Shown here one piece after another: positions 12,701 through 25,088 of a stretch of DNA of 64,000 bases (positions are counted from its first letter, which is position 1; every line of letters starts with the position of its first letter). Origin of the DNA: Agapanthus africanus (taxonomy: Eukaryota > Streptophyta > Magnoliopsida > Asparagales > Amaryllidaceae); contig CM057340.1 of the NCBI GenBank assembly GCA_030015575.1, positions 748,409,632 through 748,473,631 on the forward strand, given 5' to 3'. The position numbers and the translations under genes were made by a program. Under the pieces are notes generated by a model that searched no databases, had not been told where the DNA came from, and saw only the letters and a program-made list of their open reading frames with translations.

Positions 12701-12960
12701 AAGCCCAAGCCCTAGCCCTAGCCCCAGCCCCACCCCAACCGAACCCTAGCCCCAGCCCCAGCCCAGCCCCAACCCCAACCGAACCCTAGCCCCAGCCCCA
12801 GCCCAGCCCCAGCCCAGCCGAACCCTAGCCCCAGCCCCAGCCAAGCCCAAACCCCAACCGAACCCTAGCCCCAGCCCCAGCCCAGCCCCAACCCCAACCC
12901 CAACCCCAACCGAACCCCAACCCCAACCGAACCCTAACCCTAACCTAAACCGAACTTGAT
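12701..12960. repeat. C-rich degenerate repeat (CCCTAGCCCCAGCCCC-type)
   Basis: Irregular iterations of CCCTAG, CCCCAG, CCCCAACC and CCGAACC. The right end drifts to CCCTAACCCTAACC, which resembles telomere repeats but lacks the plant CCCTAAA period. On the minus strand, the coding strand of the transposase, this gives many runs of GGGG, so four-stranded structures are likely. A long minus-strand open frame here is low-complexity Gly/Leu/Val/Arg and not a gene. Confidence 0.75.
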
Positions 12961-13280
12961 GCCGATGCCGATGCCTAACCCTCACCCCTACCCGGACCCT
13001 AAAACCTAGACCTAACATCGTCAAAATTATAAATAATTTGAGATTTAATTACTAACAGGGCGGTGGAGGAGACGACAGAAATCGGTGGTCGACGACGATC
13101 GGCGACGAGTCGCGGAAGGTGGTGACGAGGAAGTCGATGAGGAAGTTTTGGGAACGACCGACGAAGGTGGCGATGAGGCGCGGAGAGCGGTGGCGACGAG
13201 GCGCGGGAGAGTGAGAGAGAGAATTTTTAGGAACGATGAATGACTTTTCTGTGCTTATTTTATTAATAACCTATTTATAT
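12961..13280. other. GC-rich GACGA/GGCGA-biased stretch, no gene recognised
   Basis: Simple-sequence-like CGACGA and GGTGGCGA wording inside the CACTA 5' region. It may be the transposon's promoter or leader. I see no confident coding content. Confidence 0.35.
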
Positions 13281-13480
13281 GCCCCTACAGACATAACCGT
13301 AGGTCCAACGTTTGCGGCTCCGTAGGACCAAACAACAAATTACTATTTAATATTTTTAAATTAGAACGTAAGGCACCGTAGGGACAACGATGGGGACCTA
13401 CGGATAAATCCGTAGGGGAAAGAAATAGTTGCCCCTACGGATTCCTGAGTCCGTAGAGGCAACCCCATATTGTAGTAGTG
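13281..13480. repeat. CACTA subterminal repeats and terminal inverted repeat
   Basis: CCTACGGA and its reverse TCCGTAGG occur several times in both orientations (near 13286, 13320, 13376, 13412, 13422, 13435 and 13451) next to the end CACTACTACAA. In En/Spm-type elements such clustered subterminal motifs are binding sites for the accessory transposition protein. Here that role is inferred from position and repetition. Confidence 0.8.
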
Positions 13481-16400
13481 CAGGGATATCAAGGGAAAGA
13501 TACAACCGGTTCACTAGTCTGAATCTCCAGGGTCTTCGCAAGATCAGGCGAATCCACTTCTATCATTGAACATGCATACTCAGGTCATCAGGGCGACACC
13601 ATAGCAATATTATGTTAATAATGACGAGGCAAGAAATAAATGTAATAACGGTGGAGATAATATATGCAAATAATCGATATGTCAAATAATCAATGCAATG
13701 TATAATCTATGTCTCTATCGGTTTCTAAGTCACTTTTGAAATCGAGTTACGGAAAGGAATGATCATGTTTAACGAGGGACTCATACGTACTCGAGACTGT
13801 GGTCCACTGTTGCCCGGGACATAACTCTGTCAGCCGGACCGCTAGGTCCAAACCTAATATATATAAGAGTCGTTGTTCGAATGATCATCCTCTAAATCAC
13901 TGACATCGCTAAATAAAAGTTCCTTTCCACTTCGATTTCCCCTTTTTCCCCAGGTTTCACTATCTATGAGTATGGGCTAGTTGTGTACAAGTACGCATCA
14001 ATAACACTGCTTTATTCACCATTCACTGTATTGTTCACTATCACGAATCATTCACTTTTACCGGCGTACTCGACACATCAAAACTGATACATTCACGTTC
14101 GACAATGAATTATACACTGAGAATTAATAAGAATGATCACTATCGCTAGAGGTATCACAGTTGGGTAAATATGTGAATTATGCCTCTAAACAAATCATAT
14201 GCAATACAAGTCATTACGCGTCTTAGGAACTTAGAAAAATCACATTAACCCATAAGATCAGAATTAAGCAAAATTATGCAAAAGGGGTAAAAAGTAAACT
14301 TAATCAGAAATTCAAAGAAATTAGTTTCAAGTCGATCGGGTTTCGAATTTGCAAATTACGGTCATTTCTTTTTAAATGTTCTCTGCTGGAAATTCAGTTC
14401 CTGAACTAAAGGTCCATTTCGTAACACAGTTTTAACCTTATTGGGATCATAATTAGGTGACACTACAGTTCGATGATATTTATATATATCATTTAGGTTT
14501 CCAAAACACCATACGGATCGACAATATCCTTTTTGTACTGGGAGTTATACATTTTTTAATATCGGGATATATGTTCTGTCTCTGCTTGGGACTGCAGTAT
14601 GTACTGATGATTTAAAATATGATTAAAATAGCAAATGATGGTGAAAATGAATGAAACCACCTCCAATAGTTATCTAACAGATTAATATTCATAACGGTAT
14701 AGGGTTTCGCATAATACCATTTTTACACAGAGTTGTAAAAGCATTTCATTTTAAGTGTCGACAAGCAGTCTTGCTCTAGACTGCAGTCCACAGCCTCACT
14801 CCCTAACAGTTTTCGTCACCGCTTTAAAATAGAAACAAAATATAAATTATATAAGGTTATAGGTTGTCGATTCGTCTTCGATACGAGCTCTCGAACAAAA
14901 TATTCCGGTGTGTATCTAATTATTATGATTTTAACAAGTTGCATGTACAAGAAGTTTCAGATTTGGCGGATCTAAATGGGGATGACATTTCACAGTGTTA
15001 GGGTCCGTATTTTCGACCCAACTCTTTACATAATTTTCATTATCACTAAAGTAGTCCATTAAAAATAAGTTCTGCCATTTTAATATGGTTTTATCTTAGG
15101 GTTTGCATCGAGCACCTATGATAAACATTTGATTCGCAACCGAAGCGCCCGTTTGTTTCAACCAATAAACAGTATTTGATTCTACAATTTTCTCACAACG
15201 TTATAACTAGCTTCTCGACTTGATTATATCTCAAACATTAGTACTAAGATTAAGATACAGCTCATTATTAAATTGCAATAGTAATTTTCAATATAGTTCG
15301 TACGCAATCGAAACAAATATAGTATAGCATGTAAGCAAGTATTTGAACTTTCCTGACGACGTATCGATGACGATACAGCAGCGACGCGGCAACAGCGGTG
15401 ATCTACGGCAACGGCAACAGCACGGCGCAATCACGGCGCAAGCACGATAAGGGTTTAGCCTCGTTGGAGCTTGAACTTGACGGCTCGGCAGCGGCTATGA
15501 TGGCGGGTGCAGCAGAAAGGAGCTTGGGCTCGGGCTTGGCGATGGTCATTGGTGGTGGTCTCAAGGGAAGGCGACGACAGCGACTGGAACAGCGGAGATT
15601 ACGACGTTTATAAGCGCTCGCAGAAATGCCCGGCTCAACTTTGCTTCGATGATGGCAACAGTGATGACTATGGCGACAACGGCTGCTAGAGGGAGCCTAA
15701 ACGGATGTTACGGCGACATCGTCAACAAGGTGGTCGGGTTTGGAAGTGAGAGGGAAGCAAGCTGTTGCGGCGAAGGGTGAAGTGACGGTGCAGAGGTGTC
15801 GAAGTGGCAGTGGTGAGGAGGTGGTGGCGATCTCGACGGCGGCGTTGGGTCGTGGTCGGAGTTGCAGAGGTTGGAGGAAAGGGTGGTGGCTGATTTGCAG
15901 TTAATGGAGGGAGGAGAGAGGGAAGTTCGTGGTGATGGCGAAGTGGTGATGGCAGGGGATGAAGGCGATCGGCGGTGAGGGGCTAAGGTTAGGCTAGGGC
16001 TCCGGTTTGGGTTCGGGTTGTGCAGTCGGGGTTATGGTGGGAGGCTCGGAAAAAGAAGAGGAAGAAGAGAAAGAGATTGAGACGGTGACGGGGGTGTGGA
16101 GGTCGACGGCGACGAGGTCTGGGATCGGAGGCGACGGGTGCATGGGTGCTCGATGATGGGTTCATCGCGGGGTTGTGGGTTAGGCGGCAGAGGAGAGAGG
16201 GAGGTGAGTGATCGAGAGGAGAGAGAGTGGACGGGAAAGAGAGAGGTTTAAAAATTAATATATAATAATTAGGTTTTAATTAGGGATTTAATGAAATTAA
16301 TAGGATATAATGAGAAGATTGATTTTGATTAATAAGGAATAAATGAGAATAGTTTTTGAATTTGAAAGGTGAGAAAGTATCTGTTTAGATCAAATAGAAT

Positions 16401-17027
16401 AGGATTTAAATTGGTTTACTGGAAATTAATAAGGGATGTAAATGAGATTTAAGAGGGAATTGACTTGATGTTAATGGGAAAATAAAAGGATTTAAGGAGG
16501 TATTAAAGTGTGGTTATAAAGGAAATGATTAATGCAAATTGATTACCATTTAAAACCAAAATACCCATCATTAATACAGAATCAAAATATGAAGGAGAAA
16601 AATCGTGGGTATAGGATTTTGTACGGTATGGAAGATAAATGGAGGAGGAGGAAGAAAAGGGGATTTTGGCTTAATAAAAAGAAAAGAAAAAATAGGAAAA
16701 TATCTATTTAAAATACGGATAAAAATACAAGGTGCTAGATTAGGGTTTCAATAGGTTAGGGATAAAATTATTATAATTAGGAAATAGAATTATAGAAATT
16801 GGTTATAATAAAAGGGTAGGCTTAGGAAATTAATAAGTATGTTTTTAAAATGCAATATAATAAAAATTTGTGACAAATCAACCTTATTAATAACAAGTAA
16901 TAAAAATAATATAATTTGGCCAATGTGAGGAAATATAAAATGAATGTAAAATACAAAGAAATAAATTAGAAAAAATAAAGTTTATTTAAATTCGTATTTG
17001 ACTGTATAATATGTACTAGGTGTTACA
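13481..17027 (-). repeat. Left (3') LTR of the non-autonomous Tekay-like element, cut by CACTA
   Basis: It aligns with 19890-23498 along its whole length. It contains a GC-rich block (about 15360-16250, with CGACGA/GGTGGCG wording) that yields open frames by composition only, then AT-rich sequence to the edge GTGTTACA at 17027. Confidence 0.87.
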
Positions 17028-18717
17028 TTATACCCTACTTAAATAAAAATTTCGTTCTCGAAATTAAAACAAAAACCGAGAAGACTCAAACGATGTTATT
17101 TGGAAACACTGTATAGTAACTTTTAGCAAAAGAAGTTAGATGAGACAGTTATACGTAAAGAATAGAACAACTAAAAGAAATGGTTATACCTAAGAATAAG
17201 GACATAACAATTTATTTCAAAGTAATAATTTAAAAGTCTCATGGAACTATAGTTAATTCAAAATATATAACGAGTACTGGAAGATATAACTTGAGAATAC
17301 TCCTCAGAATAGAGCATAACATGAAGTATAGGAAAAGTGAACAAAATAAACACGCTTGTCACAAAGGTGAAAAGTAAACTAGAAACAATAACACGAAACA
17401 AAAGAAAAATGATCCAGCTTGTTTGTAATTTACAAAACAAAATATATTCAATATATAACTATATCAGTGAATTAAAACAGAAAGAAATGAACCTTAAATT
17501 TGATAACAACTTCATTAACATAAAAATAATGAGAAAATAAAGCAATACGTAACTTACTATATTCGTATGAAGAAAATATTGAAAGTAATCAACAAAACAT
17601 TAGAAAACCGTAAGTAATAGAAAACTTTTAGCACACACAGTATACAGATAAATAAAATATGAATCCATAACGTAGAATGGTTGAGTAAAATAAGTGGCAG
17701 TAATTATAGAAATACGATAATCATAATATATATACAGGAAACATAGTAATAAAAATTTTAATGCACAGTGGTCACAAATAAGTTTGAGAAGAAATTTGAG
17801 GAAGTGGTATGAAAATCGAATGTCATAAAAGAATAAAGTCTTTATAAGGATAAGTAAATTTAATGAAAAGTAGTAAGAAAACGTATGAGGGAAGATATAA
17901 ATAAGCTCAAGGGAAGAGTAGAGTATATTATGTAGAAAATCGAGACATAACAATTTTTTTTTAAAAAAAACCAAACCGTTGATAATATACAACCGAAATG
18001 AATATGCATGTTAATAAAAAATAAAACGTTAATGGAATTTTAGAATAGAAATAACTTGAAGTGACATCTAGTAAATGGAAGCAGATGAAATCAAAACAAA
18101 AACATAAAAGGTAGGATTACATAATAAAAGTATGGTAGTATGAAAATCATTAGTAGGAAAAATTCACTAGAAAATAAAATATATAGTGTAAATTAGAACC
18201 ATTGGAAATTTGGAAATAGTAGAGTATAAAAAATAAGTAAGTAAAACAAAAGTAGTTATTAATACGCAAATTAGAAAAACATAACTAAATACAAAATAAA
18301 GAGAGAACGAAATTTGGAATAACAAATGTCACTAAATGTAATTACGGTAATAGAAAATAATACTAGTAATGTATAGTAGATTATCTAGGGCATGGGTTTC
18401 AGTAAGATACGACCTAATCGAAGAATAGAGTCGGGAATGCGGTGCTAACTATGGTGTCAAAGAAGCTGGGGGGGTCAGGTTACTACAAGATTCAAGAATG
18501 AGATAATAATAATAACTTGCAAAAGGGAAAGAAATTTTATAAGAAGGAATAATCAATGCATCAAGTGGACCTTAAAGGTACAGTACTCTTAGCAAATTTG
18601 ATCGAAACTAAACTTTTGTTATTTTGAAAATTTTGACAGAGTACAATTGAGAGATGAACGTGGCCCTAAACTATACATCGTTTTTATTTGGCCCGAAGAA
18701 AAGAAAAATAAGTCTCG
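17028..18717 (-). other. AT-rich interior of the non-autonomous element with polypurine tract
   Basis: Next to the left LTR, the minus strand reads CGAGAACGAAATTTTT then AAGTAGGGTATAA, the usual wording before a Tekay 3' LTR. The remainder is AT-rich, with no pol motifs in any frame. I see nothing else in it. Confidence 0.65.
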
Positions 18718-19466
18718 TCAGTCGCGATTGTGGAAGTTCGAAAAGTTACGATAAGTTCTCGCGCTAAGATAGGGGCGTTCATCCCCATAGTTCCTTGCAG
18801 GGACGGCTGCTTGAGGTTCTTCGGCCTCGAGTTCTTCCTCACTTAAGACTTCATCCTTCGACTCCTCCTCGGCTAGAGCTTTGTCATCAGACTCCTTTCT
18901 TATAGGATTTTCTCCTCCTAGCTCTTCCTTTCCGGTGGGAACTTCCTCATCGGAATCCTCCTCCATATGCTCCACCTTTTCGGGGTCTCTTTCTGGATCC
19001 TCTTCCATAGGGTCTTCATCTGGATCCTCCTCTTCAGGATTCTTATTTGGATCCTCCTCTACTGTATTTTCCTGTGGATCCCCTTCTATCGGGTCTTCTT
19101 TGGGATCTTCCTTTTCAGGGTCTTCTTCTGGATCCCTCTCTACTGCATTTTCCTGTGGATCCCCTTCTATCGGGTCTTCTTCGGGATCCTCCTCTTCAGG
19201 GTCTTTTTCTGAGTCCTCCTTTATTGCATTTTCCTGTGGATCCCCTTCTATCGGGTCTTTTTCGGGATCCTCTTCTTCATCGTCAGAATTATTGATTATA
19301 TTGATCTCTGGAGCTGCGACATCGACTTCTCGTCCTCGGATTCGTTGTCGTCAAAAATAACCTGTGGGTCATCGACCTCGTTGTCTGAACTCACTAATAT
19401 ACAGTCGAAAGAAATGCATGACCGAGTGTCCTCATCGATAAGCGGTGCTACCCCATGGTTGGCCAT
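18718..19466 (-). CDS. Acidic tandem-repeat protein of the non-autonomous element
   Basis: On the minus strand, soon after the primer site, an ATG at 19466 starts MANHGVAPLIDEDTRS. Farther on (about 19270-18970) a 27-residue repeat appears about three times (81 bp each), built on IEGDPQENAVEEDP followed by EEDP-type residues. The end (19008-18718) is rich in Glu and Asp and finishes in a basic-aromatic tail (SARTYRNFSNFHNRD). It occupies the position of gag but shows no gag fold or zinc knuckle that I can recognise. It is spread over two reading blocks and is probably decayed. Function unknown. Confidence 0.5.
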
Positions 19467-19652
19467 GGCCTGAAAAGTAAACGTCATGATCAGATAGTGG
19501 AACAAGAAGGAAAATAACAACTAATGATGTAGAACATGAGGAAACGGTAAGGTAGATAAGATTCAAAAACATGAACTTGAGTGGTGATGCATAAGTAGTA
19601 TATGGAAGTGAAAGAAAGGAACTAAATTGAACTGCAATCTTATTCTAAACCC

Positions 19653-19668
19653 GGCGTTCTGATACCAA
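19653..19668 (-). other. Primer-binding site of the non-autonomous Tekay-like element
   Basis: The minus strand reads TTGGTATCAGAACGCC, close to the initiator-methionine tRNA complement TGGTATCAGAGC used by Tekay/Del elements. It lies just inside the LTR edge at 19677. Confidence 0.75.
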
Positions 19669-19676
19669 CGAAACCA

Positions 19677-22600
19677 TGTCACGCCTCGCTTCCCAAAATA
19701 CGGAATACGAGGGTGACTAGGCCAGCCATGCTCCTACGATTAAGGAAAATCCTACCGTAGTCACATTTCGGCTTCTAATATTATGTGGTAATCAGTACAA
19801 TACAACACGGATAAAGAGAATGCAGTCACTAAAACAATCGAATATAAAGGAAACTGAGCGCAATGGAAGCAAATAAGAGGGCAACTAACCAGGGATATCA
19901 AGAGAAAGATACAACTGGTTCACAAGTCTCGATCTCCGCGGTCTTCTTGAGATCAGGCGAATCCATTTCTATCACTGAACATGCATACTCAGGTCATCAG
20001 GACGACACCATAGCAATATTATGTTAATAATAATGAGGCAAGAAATAAATATAAAAACGGTGGAGATAATATATGCAGATAATCGATATGTCAAATAATC
20101 AATGCAATGTATAATCTATGTCTCTATTGGTCTCTAAGTCACTTTTGAAATCGAGTTACAGAAAGGAATGATCATGTTTAACGAGGGTCTCGTACGTACC
20201 CGAGACTGCGGCCCACTGTTTCCCTGGACATAACCCTGTCAGCCGGACCGCTAGGTCCAAACCTAATATATATAAGAGTCGATGTTCGAATGATCATCCT
20301 CTAAATCACTGACCTCGCTAAATACAAGTTCCTTTCCATTTTGATTTCCCTTTTTTCCCCAGGTTTCACTATCTATGAGTATGGTCTAGTTGTGTACAAG
20401 TATGCATCAATAACACTGCTTTATTCACTATTCACTATATTGTTCACTATCACGAATCATTCATTTTTACCGGCGTACTCGACACATCAAAACTGATACC
20501 ATTCACGTTCGACAATGAATTATACACTGAGAATTAATAAGAATGATCACTATCGCTAGAGGTATCGCAGTTGGGTAAATATGTGAATTATGCCGCTAAA
20601 CAAATCATATGCAATACAAGTCATTACGCATCTTAGGAATTTAGAAAAATCACATTAACTTGTACGATCAGAGTTAAGCGAAATGATGCAAAAGGGGTAA
20701 AAAGTAAACTTAATCATCAATTCAACGAAATTGGTTTCAAGTCGATCGAGTTTCGAATTTGCGAATTACAGTCATTTCTTTTTAAGTGTTCTCTGCTGGA
20801 AATTCAATTCCTGAACTGAAGGTCTATTTCGTAACACAGTTTTCACCCTGTTGGGATCATAATTAGGTGACACTACAGTTCGATGATATTTAGGTTTATC
20901 AGTCAAGTTTCCAACGCACTAGACTAATTGACAATATCCATTGTGTGCTGGGAGTTATACATTATTTAATATCGGGATATACGTTCTGTCCCTGCTTAGG
21001 ACTGCAGTATGTACTGATTATTTAAAATATGATTAAAATAGCAAACTATGGTAAAAATGAATGAAACCACCTCTGATAGTTAGCTAACAGATTAATATTT
21101 GCAAGGGTATAGGGTTCCTCATAATACCATTTTCACATAGAGTTATAAAAGCATTTCATTTCAAATGTCAACAAGCAGTGCTGCTCTGGACGACAGTCCA
21201 GAACTGCACTCTCGAACAGTTTTTGTCACCGCTTTAAAATAGAAACAAAATATAAATTATATGGGGTTCTATATTGTCGAGTCGGCTTCTATACGAGCCC
21301 TCAAACACACTATTATGGTTTGTATATAATTTACAATGATTTTCACAAGTTGCATGTATGGGAAGTTTCAGATTTGGCGGATCTAAATGGGGATGGTATT
21401 TCATAGTGTTAGGGTCCGTATTTTGACCCAAATCTTTACATAGTTTTCATTATCACTAAAGTAATCCATTACACCTAAGTTCCACCATTTTAATATGGTT
21501 TTAGCTTAGGGTTTGCATCGAGCACCTATGATAAACATTTGATTCGCTACCAAAGCGCTCGTTTGTTTCAACCAATAAACAGTATTTGATTCTACAATTT
21601 TCTCACAATGTTATCACTAGCTTCTCGACTTGATTATATCTCAAACATTAGTACTAAGATTAAGATACAGCTCATTATTAAATTGCAATAGTAATTTTCA
21701 ATATAGTTCATACTCAATCGAAATAAACATAGTATAGCATGTAAGCAAGTATTTGAACTTGCCTGACGACATATGGATGATGATACGGCAGTGACGCGGC
21801 AACAGCGGTGATCTACGGCAACGGCAATGGAACGGCGCGATCACGACACAAACATGACAAGGGTTTAGCCTCGTTGGAGCTTGAACTTGACGGCTCGGCA
21901 GCGGCTACGGTGGCAGGTGCAGCGAAAAGGAGCTTGGGTTCGAGCTTGGCGATGGTCACTGGTGGTGGTCTCAAGGGAAGGCGACGACAGCGACTGGAAC
22001 AGCAGAGATTGCGACGTTTATAAGAGCTTGACGAAATGTCCGGCTCGACTTGGCTTCGATGATGGCAACGATTATGGCGACAGTGATGACTATGGTGACG
22101 ACGGCTGCTAGAAGGAGCCCGAACGGCTATTGTGGCAGCGAGGTGCAGTGGCCCAGTCAATGGCGACAGCGTTAACAAGGTGGCCGGGTTTGGAAGTGAA
22201 AGGGAGACAAGCTGTTGCGACGAAGGGTGAATTGACGGTGTAGAGGTGTCGAGGTGGCAGTGGTGAGGAGGTGGCGGCGACCTCGGTGGCGGCGTTGGCC
22301 GTGGTCGGAGTTGCAGAGGTTGGAGGAAAGGGTGGTGGCTGAGTTGCGGGTGATGGAGGGAGGAGAGAGGGAAGATCGTGGTGATGGCGAAGTGGTGAAG
22401 GCATGGGATGAAGGCGAACGACGGTGAGGGGCTAGGGTTAGGCTAGGGCTCCGGTTTGTGTTCGGGTTGTGCAGTCAGGGTTATGGTGGGAAGCTCGGGA
22501 AAAGAAAGGGAGAAGAGGAAGAAGAGAAGGAGATGGAGGCGGTGACGATGGTGTGGAGGTCGACGGCGACGAGTTCGGGGATCGGAGGCGACGGGTGCAT

Positions 22601-23498
22601 GGGTTACTCGATGATGGGTTCGTCACGGGGTTATGGGTTAGGCGGCAGAGGTGAGAGGGAGGTAAGTGATCGAGAGGAGAGAGAGTGGACAGGAGAGAGA
22701 GAGGAGAAAGAGAGAGCGGTATAAAAATTAATATAAAATAAATAGGTTTTAATTCGGGATTTAATGAAATTAATAGGATATAATGAGAAGATTGATTTTG
22801 ATTAATAAGGAATAAATGAGAATAGTTTTTGAATTTGAAAGGTGAGAAAGTATCTGTTTAGATTAGATGGAATAGGATTTAAATTGGTTTACTGGAAATT
22901 AATAAGGGATGTAAATGAGATTTAAGAGAGAATTGACTTGATGTTAATGGGAAAATAAAAGGATTTAAGGAGGTATTAAAGTGTGGTTATAAAGGAAATG
23001 ATTAATACAAATTGATTACCATTTAAAACCAAAATATCCATCATTAATACAGAATCAAAACATGAAGGGGGAAAATCATGGGTATAGGATTTTGTATGGT
23101 AGGGAAGATAAATGGAGGAGGAGGAAGAAATGGGGATTTGGGCTTAATAAAAAGAAAAGAAAATAGGAAAATATCTATTTAAAATACGGATAAAAATACA
23201 AGGTGCTGGATTAGGGTTTCAATAGGTTAGGGATAAAATTATTATAATTAGGAAATAGATTTATAGAAATTGGTTATAATAAAAGGGTAGGCTTAGGAAA
23301 TTAATAAGTATGTTTTTAAAATGCAATATAATAAAAATTTGTGACAAATCAACGTTATTAATAACAAGTAATAAAAATAACATAATTTGGCCAATGTGAG
23401 GAAATATAAAATGAATGTAAAATACATAGAAATAAATTAGAATAAATAAAGTTTATTTAAATTCGTATATGACTGTATAATAGGTACTGGGTGTTACA
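19677..23498 (-). repeat. Right (5') LTR of the non-autonomous Tekay-like element, complete
   Basis: It runs from TGTCACGCCTCGC to GTGTTACA, 3,822 bases. It is the intact reference for the cut left LTR. The GC-rich block (21770-22730) again gives long open frames with low-complexity Arg/Ser/Pro or Gly/Glu composition and no recognised domain. Confidence 0.88.
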
Positions 23499-23503
23499 TC
23501 AAC

Positions 23504-24400
23504 TATTTGGGCCCTCACCTAAGCAAGAGCCTCCATTGAGTATCATGGCTTGAAAATACGGTTTAGAAAAGAAGAAAAACAAAACAAGAAAAGAAAACCA
23601 ACAACTACGTAACAACAGATAATAAAGTTACACTAGGAATTAAAATTACGGTACAAGAAAATAAAGAGACAAGTTAAAGAAAAACCTTCATCTTCATTAA
23701 TTTTCCATTCAAAAAGCTCTCACTACAATTTCAATAGAGAATAGAAGAAGAAGAAGAACTACACTAAATCTAAGTAAAGAAAAATATCCTTGGTTTGACT
23801 CAAAATTGGAGTATTTATATGTAGAGAAATGAAATCCTATGACTATATTCTGAGCGCATATATATTTACTAAACTACAATTAAAATTTGGTCGGGAGATG
23901 ATATGGCGTGGCCGCGGTTCCGCCTCCCAAAAGCCCTATTGACCGTGGTTTCGTGGTCGTTTGGAAGAGTTGGCGCATCGTTTTTCTTGGGCTTTCTTAT
24001 GTTGCTTTGTTTTTCTATTTGACAGGTTCCAAATTGCAAAATTGTTCCAAAATATCTTCAGACTTTCAACAGTCCAAAATGGCTACTCTTTTAATCTTTT
24101 TTATCTTGATCTCTCTCGAGCTTCGCGCACTCCTTAATCTTTGTGATGCCTTTCTCATGCTCTATATTTGTCCGAGACACGAATGACCGCTGTTTTTCAT
24201 CATGTCTCTTGAACTGGTAAACAGCACTTAATGGATGTGGATGAACGGAATCCGGATTTTATCTGTTTTTGGCAAATGTTCTGGATTTTGCATAACTGTG
24301 GAGATTTTGCATGATTTGCGTTTATTCTGGACTGAAAACCTGCAATCTGTAATTATGTAGTAAACACGGATCAAAAACACCTATTTATAAATAAATGAGC
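23504..24400 (-). repeat. Old Athila-type LTR fragment
   Basis: The reverse complement resembles the LTR at 6188-7778. It shares a CCGTGTTT-GCAGG block, the AAACG-hairpin region before the TATA box (plus strand about 23908-23965), and a TATA box (ATATAAATACTCC on the minus strand, about 23813). G-to-A and C-to-T differences dominate, as expected of old methylated repeats. It stops at the edge of the non-autonomous Tekay-like element, which probably inserted into it. The missing part would lie left of the window. Confidence 0.55.
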
Positions 24401-24880
24401 AGAAGAATGAACGGTATTAAATGTAATATTCTGGTGTGAACTAGTTTCTTTTCTCTCACGTGAGGAGGGATCTCTCACTAAGTGGGTGCTCCCACCCGCG
24501 TGGGGGAGGAGCTCCTCTTTTCCTCACGTGAGGGAGGAGCTCCCACTCCCCTCTCACGTGATGGGTGGGAAGGCTCCCACAAGTGAGGGAGGAGCTCCCA
24601 CTCCCCTCTCACATGAGGGGAGGGAAGGCACCCACTAAGTGGGAGCCCCTACTCCGCTCACATGAAGGTGCAATTGGAGCTTCCCTCTTTTAAAAAAAAA
24701 ACTAAATAATAATAAACAAAAATTGAATAAAAAAACAAAATTAAATTAAAAATAAATTAATTTTTAAAAAATGTGTTTCTTTGAAAAAAAAAATCTTTTA
24801 TCACAAATGGAATAAATAAAAAAATTTAAATGAATATACCCCTATGCTTTTTTTTTGATAAATACTAATACCTCATATTG
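24401..24880. repeat. Palindrome-rich tract followed by A-rich sequence
   Basis: From about 24455 to 24680 the sequence is a chain of short palindromes: CTCACGTGAG, GGAGCTCC, GGGAGCTCCC and CCACTAAGTGG, partly in tandem (units near 24515, 24575 and 24605). From 24690 to 24850 it is A-rich, with no gene. The palindrome style resembles the LTRs of the Tat-type elements at 27-50 kb, but I cannot assign it to an element. Confidence 0.55.
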
Positions 24881-25088
24881 AGTTCGCATGACTAGTTTGA
24901 CCCGTCAATCGGAAGTTCTTTCGCTTCAAAAGCGAGGGGTAATTAACAGAAGCTTAGCCCGCGGCTGCTGGAGATTAGGATCTCCACAATCAATAAACCC
25001 CAGCCTACCTTAGACATGGGGAATCTGTACGACGCCTGACAAGTGACGCGCATTTATATCTCAATAGGGTGACAAAAAACTCTCTACA

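Larger units (their letters stand above)
7779..13480 (-). mobile_element. CACTA (En/Spm-like) DNA transposon, interrupted by the Athila-like element
   Basis: A minus-strand TNP2-type transposase is followed (in minus orientation, upstream) by tandem hairpin units, a C-rich low-complexity tract, subterminal CCTACGGA repeats, and the terminal inverted repeat CACTACTACAA, seen on the plus strand as TTGTAGTAGTG at 13470-13480. Beyond the end, CAG begins the interrupted LTR; comparison with the intact LTR copy at 19890 places the insertion 213 bases into that LTR, and CAG is the likely 3-bp target duplication. The other end of the transposon lies to the left of the Athila element, outside the window. 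Confidence 0.9.
13481..23498 (-). mobile_element. Non-autonomous Tekay/Del-like LTR retrotransposon, interrupted by the CACTA element
   Basis: Two direct repeats of about 3.5-3.8 kb (13481-17027 and 19677-23498) flank a 2.65 kb interior. Read on the minus strand, the LTR begins TGTAACACC and ends GCGTGACA. A primer site and a purine tract lie in the expected places. No reverse transcriptase or integrase is visible, only an acidic repeat frame, so this is a large non-autonomous derivative. The left LTR lacks its first 213 bases (plus-strand order) because the CACTA element inserted there. Sampled LTR stretches differ by roughly 8% by eye, making it clearly older than the Tekay/Del copy at 50.7-62 kb. 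After its right end comes TCAAC, a possible target duplication whose partner is outside the window. Confidence 0.85.

Noticed and set aside
12930-12955. Interstitial telomere
   Set aside because: Only a few CCCTAAC-like words, without the plant CCCTAAA period, at the end of a degenerate C-rich tract.
12746-13024. Minus-strand Gly/Leu/Val/Arg-rich frame as a gene
   Set aside because: Translation of a degenerate C-rich repeat with no domain or context.
21808-22724. Several open frames in the GC-rich block of the right Tekay-like LTR (and 15398-15689 in the left)
   Set aside because: Low-complexity frames on both strands caused by GC-rich triplet-like sequence; not conserved between the two LTR copies.
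24890-25080. tRNA-like or SINE-like segment before the SIRE-like remnant
   Set aside because: No cloverleaf or internal promoter boxes could be recognised.
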